In this document: piece after piece, positions 36,201 to 47,138 of the stretch
Layout: each line of letters starts with the position of its first letter
How positions within the stretch are numbered: the stretch's first letter is position 1
Assembly: GCA_963920665.1 (NCBI GenBank)
Contig: OY987273.1
Coordinates: 3,536,501-3,600,500, forward strand
Source of the DNA: Straminergon stramineum
Taxonomy: Eukaryota; Streptophyta; Bryopsida; Hypnales; Calliergonaceae
Reading direction: 5' to 3'
DNA: 64,000 nt
Made by a program: the position numbers and the translations under genes
The notes under the pieces: generated by a model
Seen by the model: the letters and a program-made list of their open reading frames with translations, nothing else
What the model was told of the DNA's origin: nothing
The model's database searches: none

Positions 36201-37125
36201 ATAGGAGTTTTTTTCTTCAAATGTTGATGACTGTGCACTTTTGGAAAACAAAGAGTGCATTGTTTGTACATTTTTATTAATTTATATATAATGTGGAGTA
36301 TAATAGAAAACAAATTATTTTTTTAATATTTACTATTTGAAAGTTTGTATAGCACAAAAAAACCATCTATACAATAATGTCAAATCCAAATTTGGTGTGG
36401 GAATCAATTGTTGTCTCATAAATTTTCAATCTTTTTTTACCTCTATAGTTGTAAAGGAGATCTACCGGACTTTGTGGATCTTATTATAATTTCATGGATG
36501 AAAGTTGAGAATTTGAAATTCTTCATTGCAATTGGCGCCATATCCTTCCCACCTAATTGTCTATAAGTCTTGATGTGCGGTTGAAAAGGTTCTTTTTTCA
36601 TTGCTTCTTGTGTTTGTATTCATGTGTGTGTGTGTGTATGCACCTCTATGTTTTTGAACCTCTATAGCTGAAGCTTCTTTTTTATTTCTCCTTGTGTTTC
36701 TACGCCACTCTATTTCTACGCCTTTGTGTTTATGCGATTGTGTTATTTACACTTTTGTTGCTTACAGTCAAGGAGTTCTTTTGGAGGGTACTAAACCTTC
36801 AACGTTTTTGGTAAGGTATTGCTAACTTCCAAAGTATGCATTGAAGGGTCCAAGTTTATTTCTAAATTTTCGTTTCTCTTGGAATCCAGTATAGAGTTTC
36901 AAGGTTAGGACACATGACATTCTTTGAATCACCACCAAATGCAAGTTTTGACCTGTGAATAGGATGCAAGTTTTGATTTGTATTGCTCATGAGATTTTAC
37001 TTTGGGGTGCATTGATGATCGATGAAGTTAATTTCAATTTTGCAATCCAATTGTGTCATTGGTAGTGTATATGCAAGAGTTTCCAATATTATTGCCGCAA
37101 ATTTCGGGATTGTTAAATAGCAATG
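36201..37125. other. Intergenic stretch with a TG microsatellite
   Basis: No gene recognised. A short (TG)n run lies near 36625-36640, and a pair of similar T-rich segments (CTCTATAGCTGAAGC and related) is nearby. Confidence 0.4.
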
Positions 37126-37129
37126 CTAC

Positions 37130-37425
37130 TCCACTATGAAAAGTCAATTGTAATAGAAGTTTGAATCGTTCCATTTAACTCGATTCAAGTTGAATGGATG
37201 CACCCACGAAAAGTGAATTGTAGTAGAAGACGGTTTGAATCTTTCCGTTTAAGTCAATTTGAGTTGAATGGATGCACCCATGAAAAGTCAATTACATGTA
37301 GAAGATGGATTAAATCTTGTTGTTTAACTCGATTCAAGTTGAACAGACATACCCATCAAAAGTCAATTACATGTAGTAGATAGATTGAATCTTTTCATTT
37401 AACTCGATTCGAGTTGAATGGTTGG
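37130..37425 (+). repeat. Minisatellite, about four 70-76-bp units
   Basis: Units start with a variant of CCATGAAAAGTCAATT near 37134, 37203, 37277 and 37351. Each ends with the near-palindrome AACTCGATTCGAGTT (or one-base variants) followed by GAATGG. Neighbouring units are roughly 80-90% alike by eye. A further CTTGATTCGAGTT copy lies at about 37737. Confidence 0.75.
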
Positions 37426-37829
37426 AACCATGAACACCAAGACAATGCAAGGTAGGGGTTGCAAATCTCATAAGAATGTAGACTCACCCATTGCCCACCT
37501 CTCCTCCAAATTAGGACAAGTTTGTGTGTACCAAATGCAAAGGTGTAGAGGATCATATGGACATGGATCCTACAATGGTTAGGGAAGCAAGCATGAAGGC
37601 TAGAAGTTCATGGCATGGAACACAAGATGGATGAAGATTGTGATGCGGAAGGAGTAGAGGCGGCCAAGAAATTCCAAGCCTGAGTGGCTGTTATCCCTCT
37701 AGGTTTTCTTTAGTGACTTTCTACCTCTATTTCAACTTGATTCGAGTTAAAACTCCTCCCATTTACTTCCTTCACTTCAATTTGCAATTAGGCATACATA
37801 AGTTGGCTAGAACTTTAGCTATGTACAAT
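37426..37829. other. Unrecognised sequence between minisatellite and transposon
   Basis: The composition is less AT-rich than its neighbours, and short open segments exist in several frames. No frame is long and no domain is recognisable. It may be the remains of an element interrupted by the insertion that starts at 37830. Confidence 0.3.
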
Positions 37830-38828
37830 GGGGTGCTAATCAAAATGGCGTTTTTGAATTTGCAGTGAAGGAAATTTCACATTTACCAACTTTGACAACC
37901 TCCTGAGGGTTGAAAAATTGATATTTTACCACGAAATTCTTTTCACAAGATTAACTCTAAGTTCATAACATGTGTAACAAATTTGGAGGCCAAATGATTC
38001 ACCAAAAAAAATATATTAAAAATCTACCAACAAGTGTAGCTATGAAAACAATTTCACTGCTGCCAACTTTAATAGCCTCCCAAGGATTGGAATTCTTTTT
38101 TTTTGCCATGAAATTTTTGGAACAAAAATTTCTCTATGTTAATAATATATTTTACAAATTTCAAGGCCAAAAGATCAATACAAGAAAAGATATTCACAAT
38201 CTACCAATATGTGTTGTTTTGAGAAACAATCATAGAAACCATTTCACTACTGCCAACTTTGACACCCTCCCAAGGGCTGAAAAATTTCTTATTTACTATG
38301 AAATCATTTTCAAAAAATTATTTCTATATTGATAACATGTGTGACAAATTTCAATGCCAAAAAAAGTCACATAAAAAAGATATTAAAAATCTACCAACAT
38401 GTGTAGCCATGAGAAACCATTTCACTACTGCCAACTTTGACATCCTCCCAAGGGCTAAATGTTTTTTTATTTACCATGAAATTTTTGTCACAAGATCTTC
38501 TCTATGCTAATAACATGTGTGACAAAATTGAAGGTCAAAAGATTTATATAAAAAAAGATATCTACAATCTAGCAACATGTAGTTGGGGGAAACAATGGGG
38601 GAAACCATTTTTTCATAGCTACACATGTTGGTAGATTTTTAACATATGTTTTTTTGGTTAATTTTTTGGCCTTCAAATTTAGTAAACATATTATTAACTT
38701 AGAGATGATCTTGAAAAAAAAATTTGTGGTAAAACACCAAGTTTTCTACCCTCGAGAGGCTATTAAAGTTAGCAAATGTGAAATTTCCTTCACTGCAAAT
38801 TCAAAAACGCCATTTTGATTGTCACCCC
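37830..38828. mobile_element. Repeat-built inverted-terminal element, complete copy (999 bp)
   Basis: The left end GGGGTGCTAATCAAAATGGCG (37830-37850) and right end CGCCATTTTGATTGTCACCCC (38808-38828) are inverted repeats with two mismatches. The inverted similarity continues inward for about 200 bp as a whole unit. Between the ends lie about four direct units of some 180 bp and the final reversed unit. A clear target duplication was not found. The same structure, truncated, opens the window. Confidence 0.7.
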
Positions 38829-39966
38829 ACTATACAATTTGTTACAATACCTCTTTGTTGAAAGACTTTCAAATAAATGTTTCTCTTACAAAACACTCTC
38901 TCTATTCAATTGTCAAACTTGTAGGCCCACTCGCTATTGCAACTTTGATGCCAATTATGTTGTGTACTATCGTCGAAATTCCTCTTGCGTCAAGTCTTCA
39001 CCACGTTTGCACCAAGTCACTATCTCTACATGATGATTCCTTGTTAGACTTAGATGTGATACATCCGTCATTGCCTAATTTGGAAAAGACCAACCTAGAT
39101 GATATTCTTGAGGTAATCTAGAAGGAGGCCATTGACAATATTCTTGAAGACATACTTCTGTAGTTGCACATTCTTCTTTTGGAACATTGGCTAATACAAT
39201 TGTTTCTTCTCCGTAATGGATATGATTGCCTACAAGCATGGTAATTTGTGTGCGCGTATTTTGGTCTTGATATCTTCCTTCACTACGCAAACTAAATGGT
39301 ATAATCACTAGAGAGTCCTTACGTGACCTTGAATTGACCCTAAAGTATTCTTTCTGGGAATTATTTTCTAAATCGGGTCTAGTCCTCTATTTCATGGAAT
39401 ACTATAAGGAAGAGACATTTGCAAATCATCACCTTGGCCACTCACCAAAGTTGTAATATTGGGGACTTCCCTTCCTCTAGTTTTGAACATTCAAATGGAC
39501 AACACCATAGGGGACAACAAGAATAGATTTGTGTTTGTCTTCTTATCCCTTCTTATTGCTAAGAAGATCTTTAATAAGGTTATGTGAGTTTCATGTTGGT
39601 CAGTCACTTGCATGACCACATCGATACTTTGTTGGGAGATGGAGCATGTAGTTGAAAAAAAGAACATCCTTAACATTCCATCCCTCATGGATGTGGACTT
39701 TGTGCCTACGATTCCTTACTTTATTGAAGAGGTACAAAATTTCAAAGCCTTCCAAGAAGGCTGGATTTTAGAAGGGAAGGATGTACTTGTTGGCCATACA
39801 AAGGTGCAACAATCCAATTTTTATCTAAATTCAATAGGTGTCTCAATTCTAAAGTACAAGTAGTACCATACGTATAGTGATTGGCTCCTAGAGGAAGGTA
39901 AAGGAATTAGATTGTTGCAAGAGGATTCCAAAGGACAGAGTCTATGGCCTCATGGATAGTGGATGG
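38829..39966 (+). pseudogene. DUF7869-type transposase relic, copy 2 (truncated)
   Basis: This segment parallels 864-2001 at a constant offset of 37,965 bp with only scattered substitutions. It carries the same broken frames: MDNTIGDNKNR near 39497, and at 39612-39863 a frame with PTIPYFIEEV and GHTKVQQSNFYLNS. Similarity to copy 1 stops abruptly at 39966, where copy 1 continues with the C-terminal part and this copy runs into unrelated sequence. It is non-functional. Confidence 0.72.
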
Positions 39967-40945
39967 GGTTTTGATCCATTCATTTAGCAATCCAACATCT
40001 TTTTTTAGGAACATTTGTCTACTGTCTTGGAATGTTTGCCTGTCTTTATATTGCATTTGTTTATGAAGAACAAAGATGTTTTTGCCAAGTCTATTGTTAT
40101 CACCTCTAATGGTTTGCAGGAAATGGTGCTTACTAATTCCAATTATTACGAGCAAGCCACAATATCTAAGGTCTTATGACCTCTTGTACCTTGATGCAAT
40201 TCAGAAGGGGTCGTAAGATGTCAATGCAAGACACATGACAAACAACATTGGCTTCATTTGGATGGCCATCTATGGGATGCTTAGCAATAGAGGTCCTTGA
40301 GGAAGCATTTGCGGGAGATTGCAAGCCAAAGATCCTTGAAATATACTAGATATTGTCAAGGATCAGAGATATTCAAGGCAAAGGAGAAGTTGAAGAGCAA
40401 GTTGCACTTGCACTAGTTCTATTTGTAATAGGATAGCCTTCTTGAGAAGAATGAAAATACTACAATGTTTGAAATTGTTACAAGCTCTAGATTTGCAATG
40501 CTATGCTATTTTGTAGCAAAAAATCATAATTAGAGATAGAATGATGAAGCAACCATAAATTGTTGCATTCATGGTAGCCAATTACCGCATGTTCAAAGGC
40601 TATATTGGAGGCACCACCACCATTGTATGTGGAGCTTAGAAGAAGAGGCCTATGGGTGTCTAGAGATTGAAGTCAACGGCAAGCTTTACCTAGAGTTGAA
40701 GTCAATAGTGGACAAAAATTCAGGAAAGAAACTAAGCATGGAAATTTTAGAATCAAACTATGGGTCATTCTCGTTTACAAGTACTCTCACAAATGGCTAT
40801 GAGAATGGCATAATTTAATTCTATAATTTCTAAGTTCCTTTAATTTCTTGGATTGTCTCCAGTGTTGACTTGGATTGTAGCTAGAGCTTGCCATCAGCTA
40901 CATTCTTTGGACACTATGGACTCTTCTTCTCAAGTAATCAACTTG
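39967..40945. other. Unrecognised degenerate sequence
   Basis: Several neighbouring frames can be read with few stops, for example 40565-40818 with CCIHGSQLPHVQRLYW and a following EEEAYGCLEIEVNGKLYLEL segment. That suggests a decayed coding sequence on the plus strand. I do not recognise the family. It begins exactly where the second DUF7869 relic breaks off. Confidence 0.3.
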
Positions 40946-41271
40946 CAACATTAGATGGGATTCAGCTGCCCTGGAGGGCCGTTTCAGGCCAGTTCCCAAG
41001 GCTGGGAACCAGCCAGGGCTGGCCAGAATTTAAAATTACTAAGAAATTATTAAAAAATTAAAAAAAATTATTAAAAAATTAAAAAATAATATGAAAAATA
41101 TTAAAAAATTATTTTTTTTTCAAAAAAAATATTTAAAAATTATTTTTTTATTATTATCTGACGTGGTCGTCGGCTGACCACGTCAGCGAGCTGCTGTGGC
41201 CGAGTTCCCACAGTCTTAGAACTTGTGGGAACTCACGGTCTTCTGCAGGAGGTCATTCTCATCTAATGTTG
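40946..41271. mobile_element. Putative MITE (about 326 bp) with internal hairpins
   Basis: CAACATTAGATGGGA at 40946-40960 is inverted at the right end (TCATCTAATGTTG, 41259-41271). GC-rich arms flank a very AT-rich core. Two internal hairpins are obvious: GACGTGGTC/GACCACGTC near 41160-41185 and AGTTCCCACA/TGTGGGAACT near 41204-41234. No convincing target duplication was found, so the ends are approximate and the family is unassigned. Confidence 0.5.
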
Positions 41272-41724
41272 TGGTGATGCTTCTAGTATAGTCTCCGAAC
41301 ATGAGGTAATTGGCTTCTTGGATTGCAACAATTTATGTTGTCTAGTGCTTCTTGTTTCCTAGTATGTAGATTCAATATGTGCACATTTGATGATTATTTT
41401 CTATACATTGCAAATTACCTCATGGTGTTTTAGAATTATGCGACTAAATTATATGCTTTGGATGTCATTGTGTTGCTTATTTTGTATTTATTGTTGACAT
41501 ATTCTCTTTAAATTATGAATTGTAGTGCTTCTAAAACCTCCCATTTCAGTGGAAAACTCCCATTTTAATGAATATGATGTTACTTCATATTTCACGCACT
41601 TACCGTCTGTACTTTGGTAGGAATGAAGTTGACATCCATGACTTAATATTGGTATAACCCCTATGTAAGTTTGCTCATGTCCTAATACATCATCCATTTC
41701 TGTATTGGTTCATGTACTAATTTT

Positions 41725-42095
41725 GTACAAAAGGTACTAGTTGTAGTACAATGACAACATTTGTACAGATAGCGGATTAGGATTTAGGAATATTGTAGAC
41801 TATTGCACTACCATCCTATGCTTCCAACAGTATGTACTATACTAAATGTAACCGTGGTCTAGAATTCAGAATTGATGAATTATATTTAGTCCTGAAATTG
41901 TAGTGTTTGGAGTGTCTGTAGTAGGACAACTACATTTGTACTAAATAGTGATAAGTGAAAGGAATGTTTGTAGATTGTTGCACTACCATACTATAGTTCC
42001 AATAGTATACGTTGTATTAATTGTAACGAGGCTTAGGATTCAGAATTGATGAAGTAGATATTAGTACAAATACTATAGTATTTGTAGTGTTTGTA
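41725..42095 (+). repeat. Two tandem units of about 178 bp
   Basis: TTGCACTACCATCCTATGC (near 41801) recurs as TTGCACTACCATACTATAG (near 41979). The surrounding sequence aligns from a TACATTTGTAC-like word through an ATTCAGAATTGATGAA word. Similarity is about 75% by eye. The region is rich in GTAC words. Confidence 0.6.
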
Positions 42096-42629
42096 CTTTC
42101 ATATTCTCTTCTAGTACTTACATTAGTACTAATCAATCCTCATTAAACAATCGCCTTTGATTTACAATTGTACTACCTAGATGAATAGTTGAATATTAAT
42201 TATTAAAATTATAGATGTACGTCACAATGTACATCGAGTTGGTTTCTTGTACTGATTTGAGTACAAAATATACTTATATTTGTGCACATAGTATATTGAG
42301 TGTATAAATAATGTCCACTACTAGATAGCGTGCAGTGATAATCTATCACATATCTGTTCATCTTATATGTTTGATATTATAATTTCATAGTAAAATTCTA
42401 TAACATCATAATCTTGAATATTTTTTCCTGGGCTTGTTTGCTCATATAGTCTTGTGTTGTTGTATAGGAGTTACAATGTCTTCCCTTCCCCAAATCAAGG
42501 CTCAACTATGTGATTACTTAGTAGAGGTTGATTTTGAGGTGGAGAGGTGGAAGCACAAGCTTCCTTTTTTTGAATCCAATGTAGTGAGGGCTCTTCTAGT
42601 ATGAGGAGATGGTGAAAAGTTGAAGTAGA

Positions 42630-43354
42630 CTGCAGGGTCATTGCAAGAAACACTGGTCCTATTTTCCATCACAATGAGATTGATGCTTTTGTTATTCACT
42701 ATAAGTTTTGAAGCACAAGTCCAATGAACAGGAAATTTTTATGAAACATGTCTAACCTGATGTTAATCAGATACCTTCTTTTTTAAAACTTAAAAAAAAT
42801 CATTTTTGTTAATTTGTCACAAAGTGAAGTTTAGGGGTTTTCACTATGTTAGGAGTCCTCAAATGTTATAATCTTGAGTTGAAACTTTCATGGTCTATTT
42901 GTATAGTAGGAAAGCATGTATCTACCAAAGGAAATTTGAAAATATATTATTTTATGTCCTCCACATGATTGCAAACAATAGTCCCATTGCACACAATTTT
43001 TGAATATTAAAGATGATTCTAAGATTATTCTTTTGGTGAAATCTCATCTTCATAAATTCTTCCCAAATGTCCAATTTTTAATTTATTTTTTAATTTATTT
43101 TCCTATTTTTTACAAATTAAAATGTAAAAGTGCCCATTTTCATGAGATTTTGCACTTTTCTAGTTCTCCTACCTAGAGAATTTTCCTATGCTTTTCCTTT
43201 ATAGAGTACCTTCATCTTAAAAGATTATACATAAAAAATATTTTTCCAATTTTTAAAAATTGTTTTTCTAATTATAAAGTACTCTTGAAAAAAAAACTAG
43301 TACTATAGAAAACGCTACAGAAAATGGATGGTGTTTCTTGCAATGACCCTGCAG
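42630..43354. mobile_element. Possible 725-bp TIR element
   Basis: A 24-bp perfect inverted repeat lies at 42630-42653 and 43331-43354, starting CTGCAGGGTCATTGC. Weaker pairing continues inward (TCC.ATTTTC) and outward (TTGAAG/CTTCAA). CAGGG at the tip is compatible with hAT-type ends, but no 8-bp duplication is visible. No transposase is present. A 62-codon acidic frame (43324-43512) starts at the right end and is not recognised. Confidence 0.5.
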
Positions 43355-43583
43355 CTTCAAATTATGAGTTTAGGCTTATGGAATTTTGCACCCAAATTGA
43401 TTACGTAGAAGACGTGGAGGAGTGGAAGTTTGAGAGTCTTGGAGAAGATTGGGAAAACTGGTTTGAAGATGAGGGGTACTACTATCATTTCAATGGAGAT
43501 TTGCTCATATAGGAAGAAGATAACAAGGTGCACGGAGAAGAGAATGGGGTGCAAGGACAAGTTAACAAGCGCTAAAGTTTGAA

Positions 43584-44208
43584 TTTGGTATAGACCAACG
43601 TTTTAGTTTTTTGTATGGAATAGTCTCTAGTCAGGACCATGCATAGAAATCAATACATATTCAGTAACAAATTGTACCAATTAGTACATGGTGAGGACCT
43701 TGGTACTTAGGGTTTACGGTTGGGTTTTTTTTGTAAAGTAAAACTTGAAACTAATTGTAGCAAAGTGTTCGGGAATTTTTTTGAGTTTTCCCGGCTATTT
43801 TCCTCCAATTCCCAAATTGAACTAGTTTTTCAAGTACAAAGTTTGGTTATTTTCTCTGATTCCCATTCAAAATTGATTCTTTTTCCACTAGTTTTAAGTC
43901 GATGTTTCAAAATGCGACCTATTATTTTACCAATTCCATCGGCTAACTGCAAACTAGCCACCCATTCTTCTTGGACATTGGTGCATGTTCTTTTTTACTG
44001 GGACAAGTTCACGAGTGTAAGAATAAAAAAGTTTGGTATAGAACAACGTTGTATTTTGTGGTATGTAATAGTCAATGGTTAGACCATGTATACAAATTAG
44101 TACATGTTTAGTACAAACTGTACGAATCAATACATGGTTAGGACCTTAGTACCTAGGGTTTGCTGTCGAGGTTTTTTGTGATGTTCAAGTTGAAACTAAT
44201 TGTACAAA
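43584..44208 (+). repeat. Direct duplication of about 180 bp (43584-43762 and 44031-44208)
   Basis: Both copies run from a TTTGGTATAGA.CAACG word through TAGGACCTT.GTAC and TAGGGTTT to GAAACTAATTGTA. They are offset by about 446 bp and about 78% alike by eye. A further fragment (AATCAATACATGGTTAGGAC) occurs near 45282. The 268 bp between the two copies are not repeated. Confidence 0.65.
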
Positions 44209-44371
44209 ACTTATTTCATACAATGCATGTTCATTTGTACTAGGGTTTTTTTCAGTAGTAAATATACTTCACTTCATAAACTACATATGTGAATATACAT
44301 TATTCACAGGTTTGTATTCATATTTTGACAGTAGCTTGCAATCCACTGAAGTAGATAGTCCACAATGCAAC

Positions 44372-45135
44372 CTACCGTGGGCGATTGGTGATGCAACAAA
44401 GATCAATGATGGCATGAATCAAAGGATCATCAATTTCTATGTCACGGCAATGAGTGCTACCACACTTACAATGGAAAGGAACGACAATATCTACAGTATC
44501 AACCTTTGGCATTTCAAAACTACACCCATAGTCCCATGTCAATTCCTCCAAGAGTAGAATGTCTACTTGTGCAAAGAATGCAACATGGTAGAGTCTTGGA
44601 TCCATGCTCTTTACTTTGACGGGCACATCAATGAGGTTGGCATCTTCACATCTTGGAAACAAGCAACAACATATCATGAGATGCAAAGCAACACAATTAC
44701 CCTAAACCATCAATTTGTATAATACTTGTCAACAAATGCAATTCAAAATAACAAGATACAATTCATGGAAAATGCTTGTGGTTTAGAAATCTACTAACAT
44801 TTCTTCAAAAAGTACTATCTATGCAAAATGCCACATCATTGGTCACTACTTTCTCAGATTTCCAATCAAGATCAAGTGCTAGAGTGAACGCCTTTGATTT
44901 CCCCAATTCTGTAGAAGCCCTCCATTACATGAGCTCAGCATTTGTAACAACCTCTCCTAAATACTCAAAAATAAAAGTTCCCTTCCAAATGCGCTTCTTT
45001 GCCTGTAGTCCTTAGCCCTTCTCTCTAGCTCAAAAACCCTCAAGGGGAATGTGTAATCCCTTCTAAACCACTCTATTTCGACAAGAACAACCAGAGGTGC
45101 AACATTCATTGCATTCTTGAAGGAAAACCTTGTTG
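44372..45135 (-). pseudogene. SUVR-like SET-domain histone methyltransferase relic
   Basis: Reading the minus strand gives the end of a pre-SET domain (FLQECNECC, then CRNRVV) from about 45131. Next come SET motifs GTFIFEYLGEVVTNAEL, LDLDWKSE, AFCIDSTF and RNVSRFLNHK, then, after a probable intron at about 44652-44775, CEDANLIDVPVKV, YHVAFFAQV and LEELTWDYG. A post-SET CKCGSTHC follows. This order matches plant SUVR (Su(var)3-9-related) H3K9 methyltransferases. Stops break it at 45063-45065 (expected Gln), 45030-45032 (expected Arg), 45012-45014 (expected Trp) and twice more before the intron. The catalytic NHxC and Tyr positions survive. The N-terminal part was not found, so this is a truncated pseudogene or a transduplicated fragment. 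Confidence 0.8.
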
Positions 45136-45139
45136 GTAT

Positions 45140-47135
45140 GACTACGGCATGAAGAACCTTGCTCCTGACATCGCATAGTGCAAAATGTCCTCTCCTCCAT
45201 CAATACCTGTCAATTATACAAATTATTACATAGTCAATATCAAGTGTACAAATTTGGACATCAACACTATTGAAGTGTACAAATCAATACATGGTTAGGA
45301 CGCAAAATACATATATGTTCATACACAGAAGAGTGCAACTGTTTGATTGTAAAGGTAGAAAAAAAATGTATGGTGTATTCAAATTAACATTGTCCTCTCA
45401 ATCCAAAAAAACTTACATGTTGATTTAGGATGGAACTCTACAAACAACCTCATTTGTCATATGCCAAGCACATATAGTTCTTTACCCCACAACAACATGC
45501 ACACCCATGACAAGTATGCTCACCACATTGGTGAGAAGCGCTGACATCCATTTCTGCTGTACCCAAATTCTTGGATGCAATTGTAGATAGACTGGACCAG
45601 GGTTGATGGGACGTCTAGACACAGCCAACAATGTCCAAACATCTGATGTTCGCGTTTGTGACCCCCTAGACATCTGATGATATTTAGAATTTTATTTTTT
45701 TACTATGGGGTAAATAATTTACTCCATTCACTTGCCAAGCCGTCTACAACCCCATCCACGACATCGTTTGCGACGCCATCCACTCGGTAGAATTTTGTTT
45801 TTTAAAAAACATAGTCATGTACTCAAGGTCTCAAGGGAAATATTTTTAAAAAAGAAAGTAAAGGGCAATTGAATCTCAAAATTATATGATGAAAGCAAGA
45901 AAGAAGAATGCTTGATTTTGAGGATTTTAGGTAAATAAGGTACAACTTCCTTTTTCAAATAATTTTTTTTAGTAAATTACTTAAAAATCCTTCATTGTAA
46001 TGAATTTAGGTCTCTTAATAGTTGATACATTATAAGTATAGACACTAAAAAGTGAAAACGACAATTATTGAAGGAGTTTGTCATAATAATTTAAATACCA
46101 ATGAAATCGTTTGGACACAACCTCTAAGAGGGTCCAAGTAATTTCATATTGTAAATGAAACCATCTTTTTTAAGACTTTTTTGAAATAAAATTGGACACA
46201 CTAAAATTTTACACCCATACATTATACAATTAACAATTCTTCACACAAGCTTGCCAACTCAATATCCATCTATATTCAAGAAGAGATTTTGCACTTTGCA
46301 TTCAAACAAATGATATACTTCATATGACAAAAATTGATATTCATTCATTAGCAATTCAAATACATTGAACAATTCAAAATGTATGTCCAATTTCACATAT
46401 ATTGGCATACTCTAGAGGTGCATACATACTAAGCAATTTGCATACATAAATCTGAAGCTCTACATTTAACAAATATTTCTAAAGCTCTATATAGTGCTCT
46501 CTTGCACTCTATTACTAATATGAATGTCGGAAGCATTCATCTAGCATCGGCCAATTGAACTACCCCATGAACTGATTGATGATGTGGACCAAACCACCAC
46601 GGTAACCATCGCCTCTTTGGCAAAATCAGTCTAAGTATTGGTGAAACACAATTCCCCATTGTTGGTGGCTAAACATAGCCATTGCATTTGTTTCTCGTTG
46701 CAACTTGTTGTAGTCCTCTGATATGCATTTCTTCTTAATCCTTTGAGCAATTTTACCAATCGCATATTCTTCTGATGTACGTGATAAATGTGGAATGATT
46801 TCCACATCCACATTTCTTCTATGCAAATATGCAATGGTTGGATCCACCCACCACCTCCTTGTCAAAGCTTTGTTCATGTCACTTGTAGATATGAACGTAT
46901 ACAAGGATTTCATTGGTTTGTAGCTACAATAGTCATGTCCCAATCACAAATTTCAATATATGCGTGTGACTAGTCATCAAGAAAATGGAACATGATGTTG
47001 TCTGGAGAAATATCATTGTGTTGATGTGCAACAACATGCACTGCATTCATAATGTGTACCAATTGTTGTATGCTACTGTGTTTGAGTTTTGGGTGACGAA
47101 GTGTTCAAGGGTGTGAATTCATTTCTGTTCTCATT
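45140..47135. other. Intergenic stretch with one unrecognised relic frame
   Basis: A 105-codon minus-strand frame at 46626-46943 reads through RRWWVDPTIAYLHRR and QQWGIVFHQYLD, and continues after a stop as FCQRGDGYRGG down to about 46560. That looks like decayed coding sequence of a family I do not recognise. The rest, including 45700-46500, is AT-rich with no visible feature. Confidence 0.3.
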
Positions 47136-47138
47136 GTT

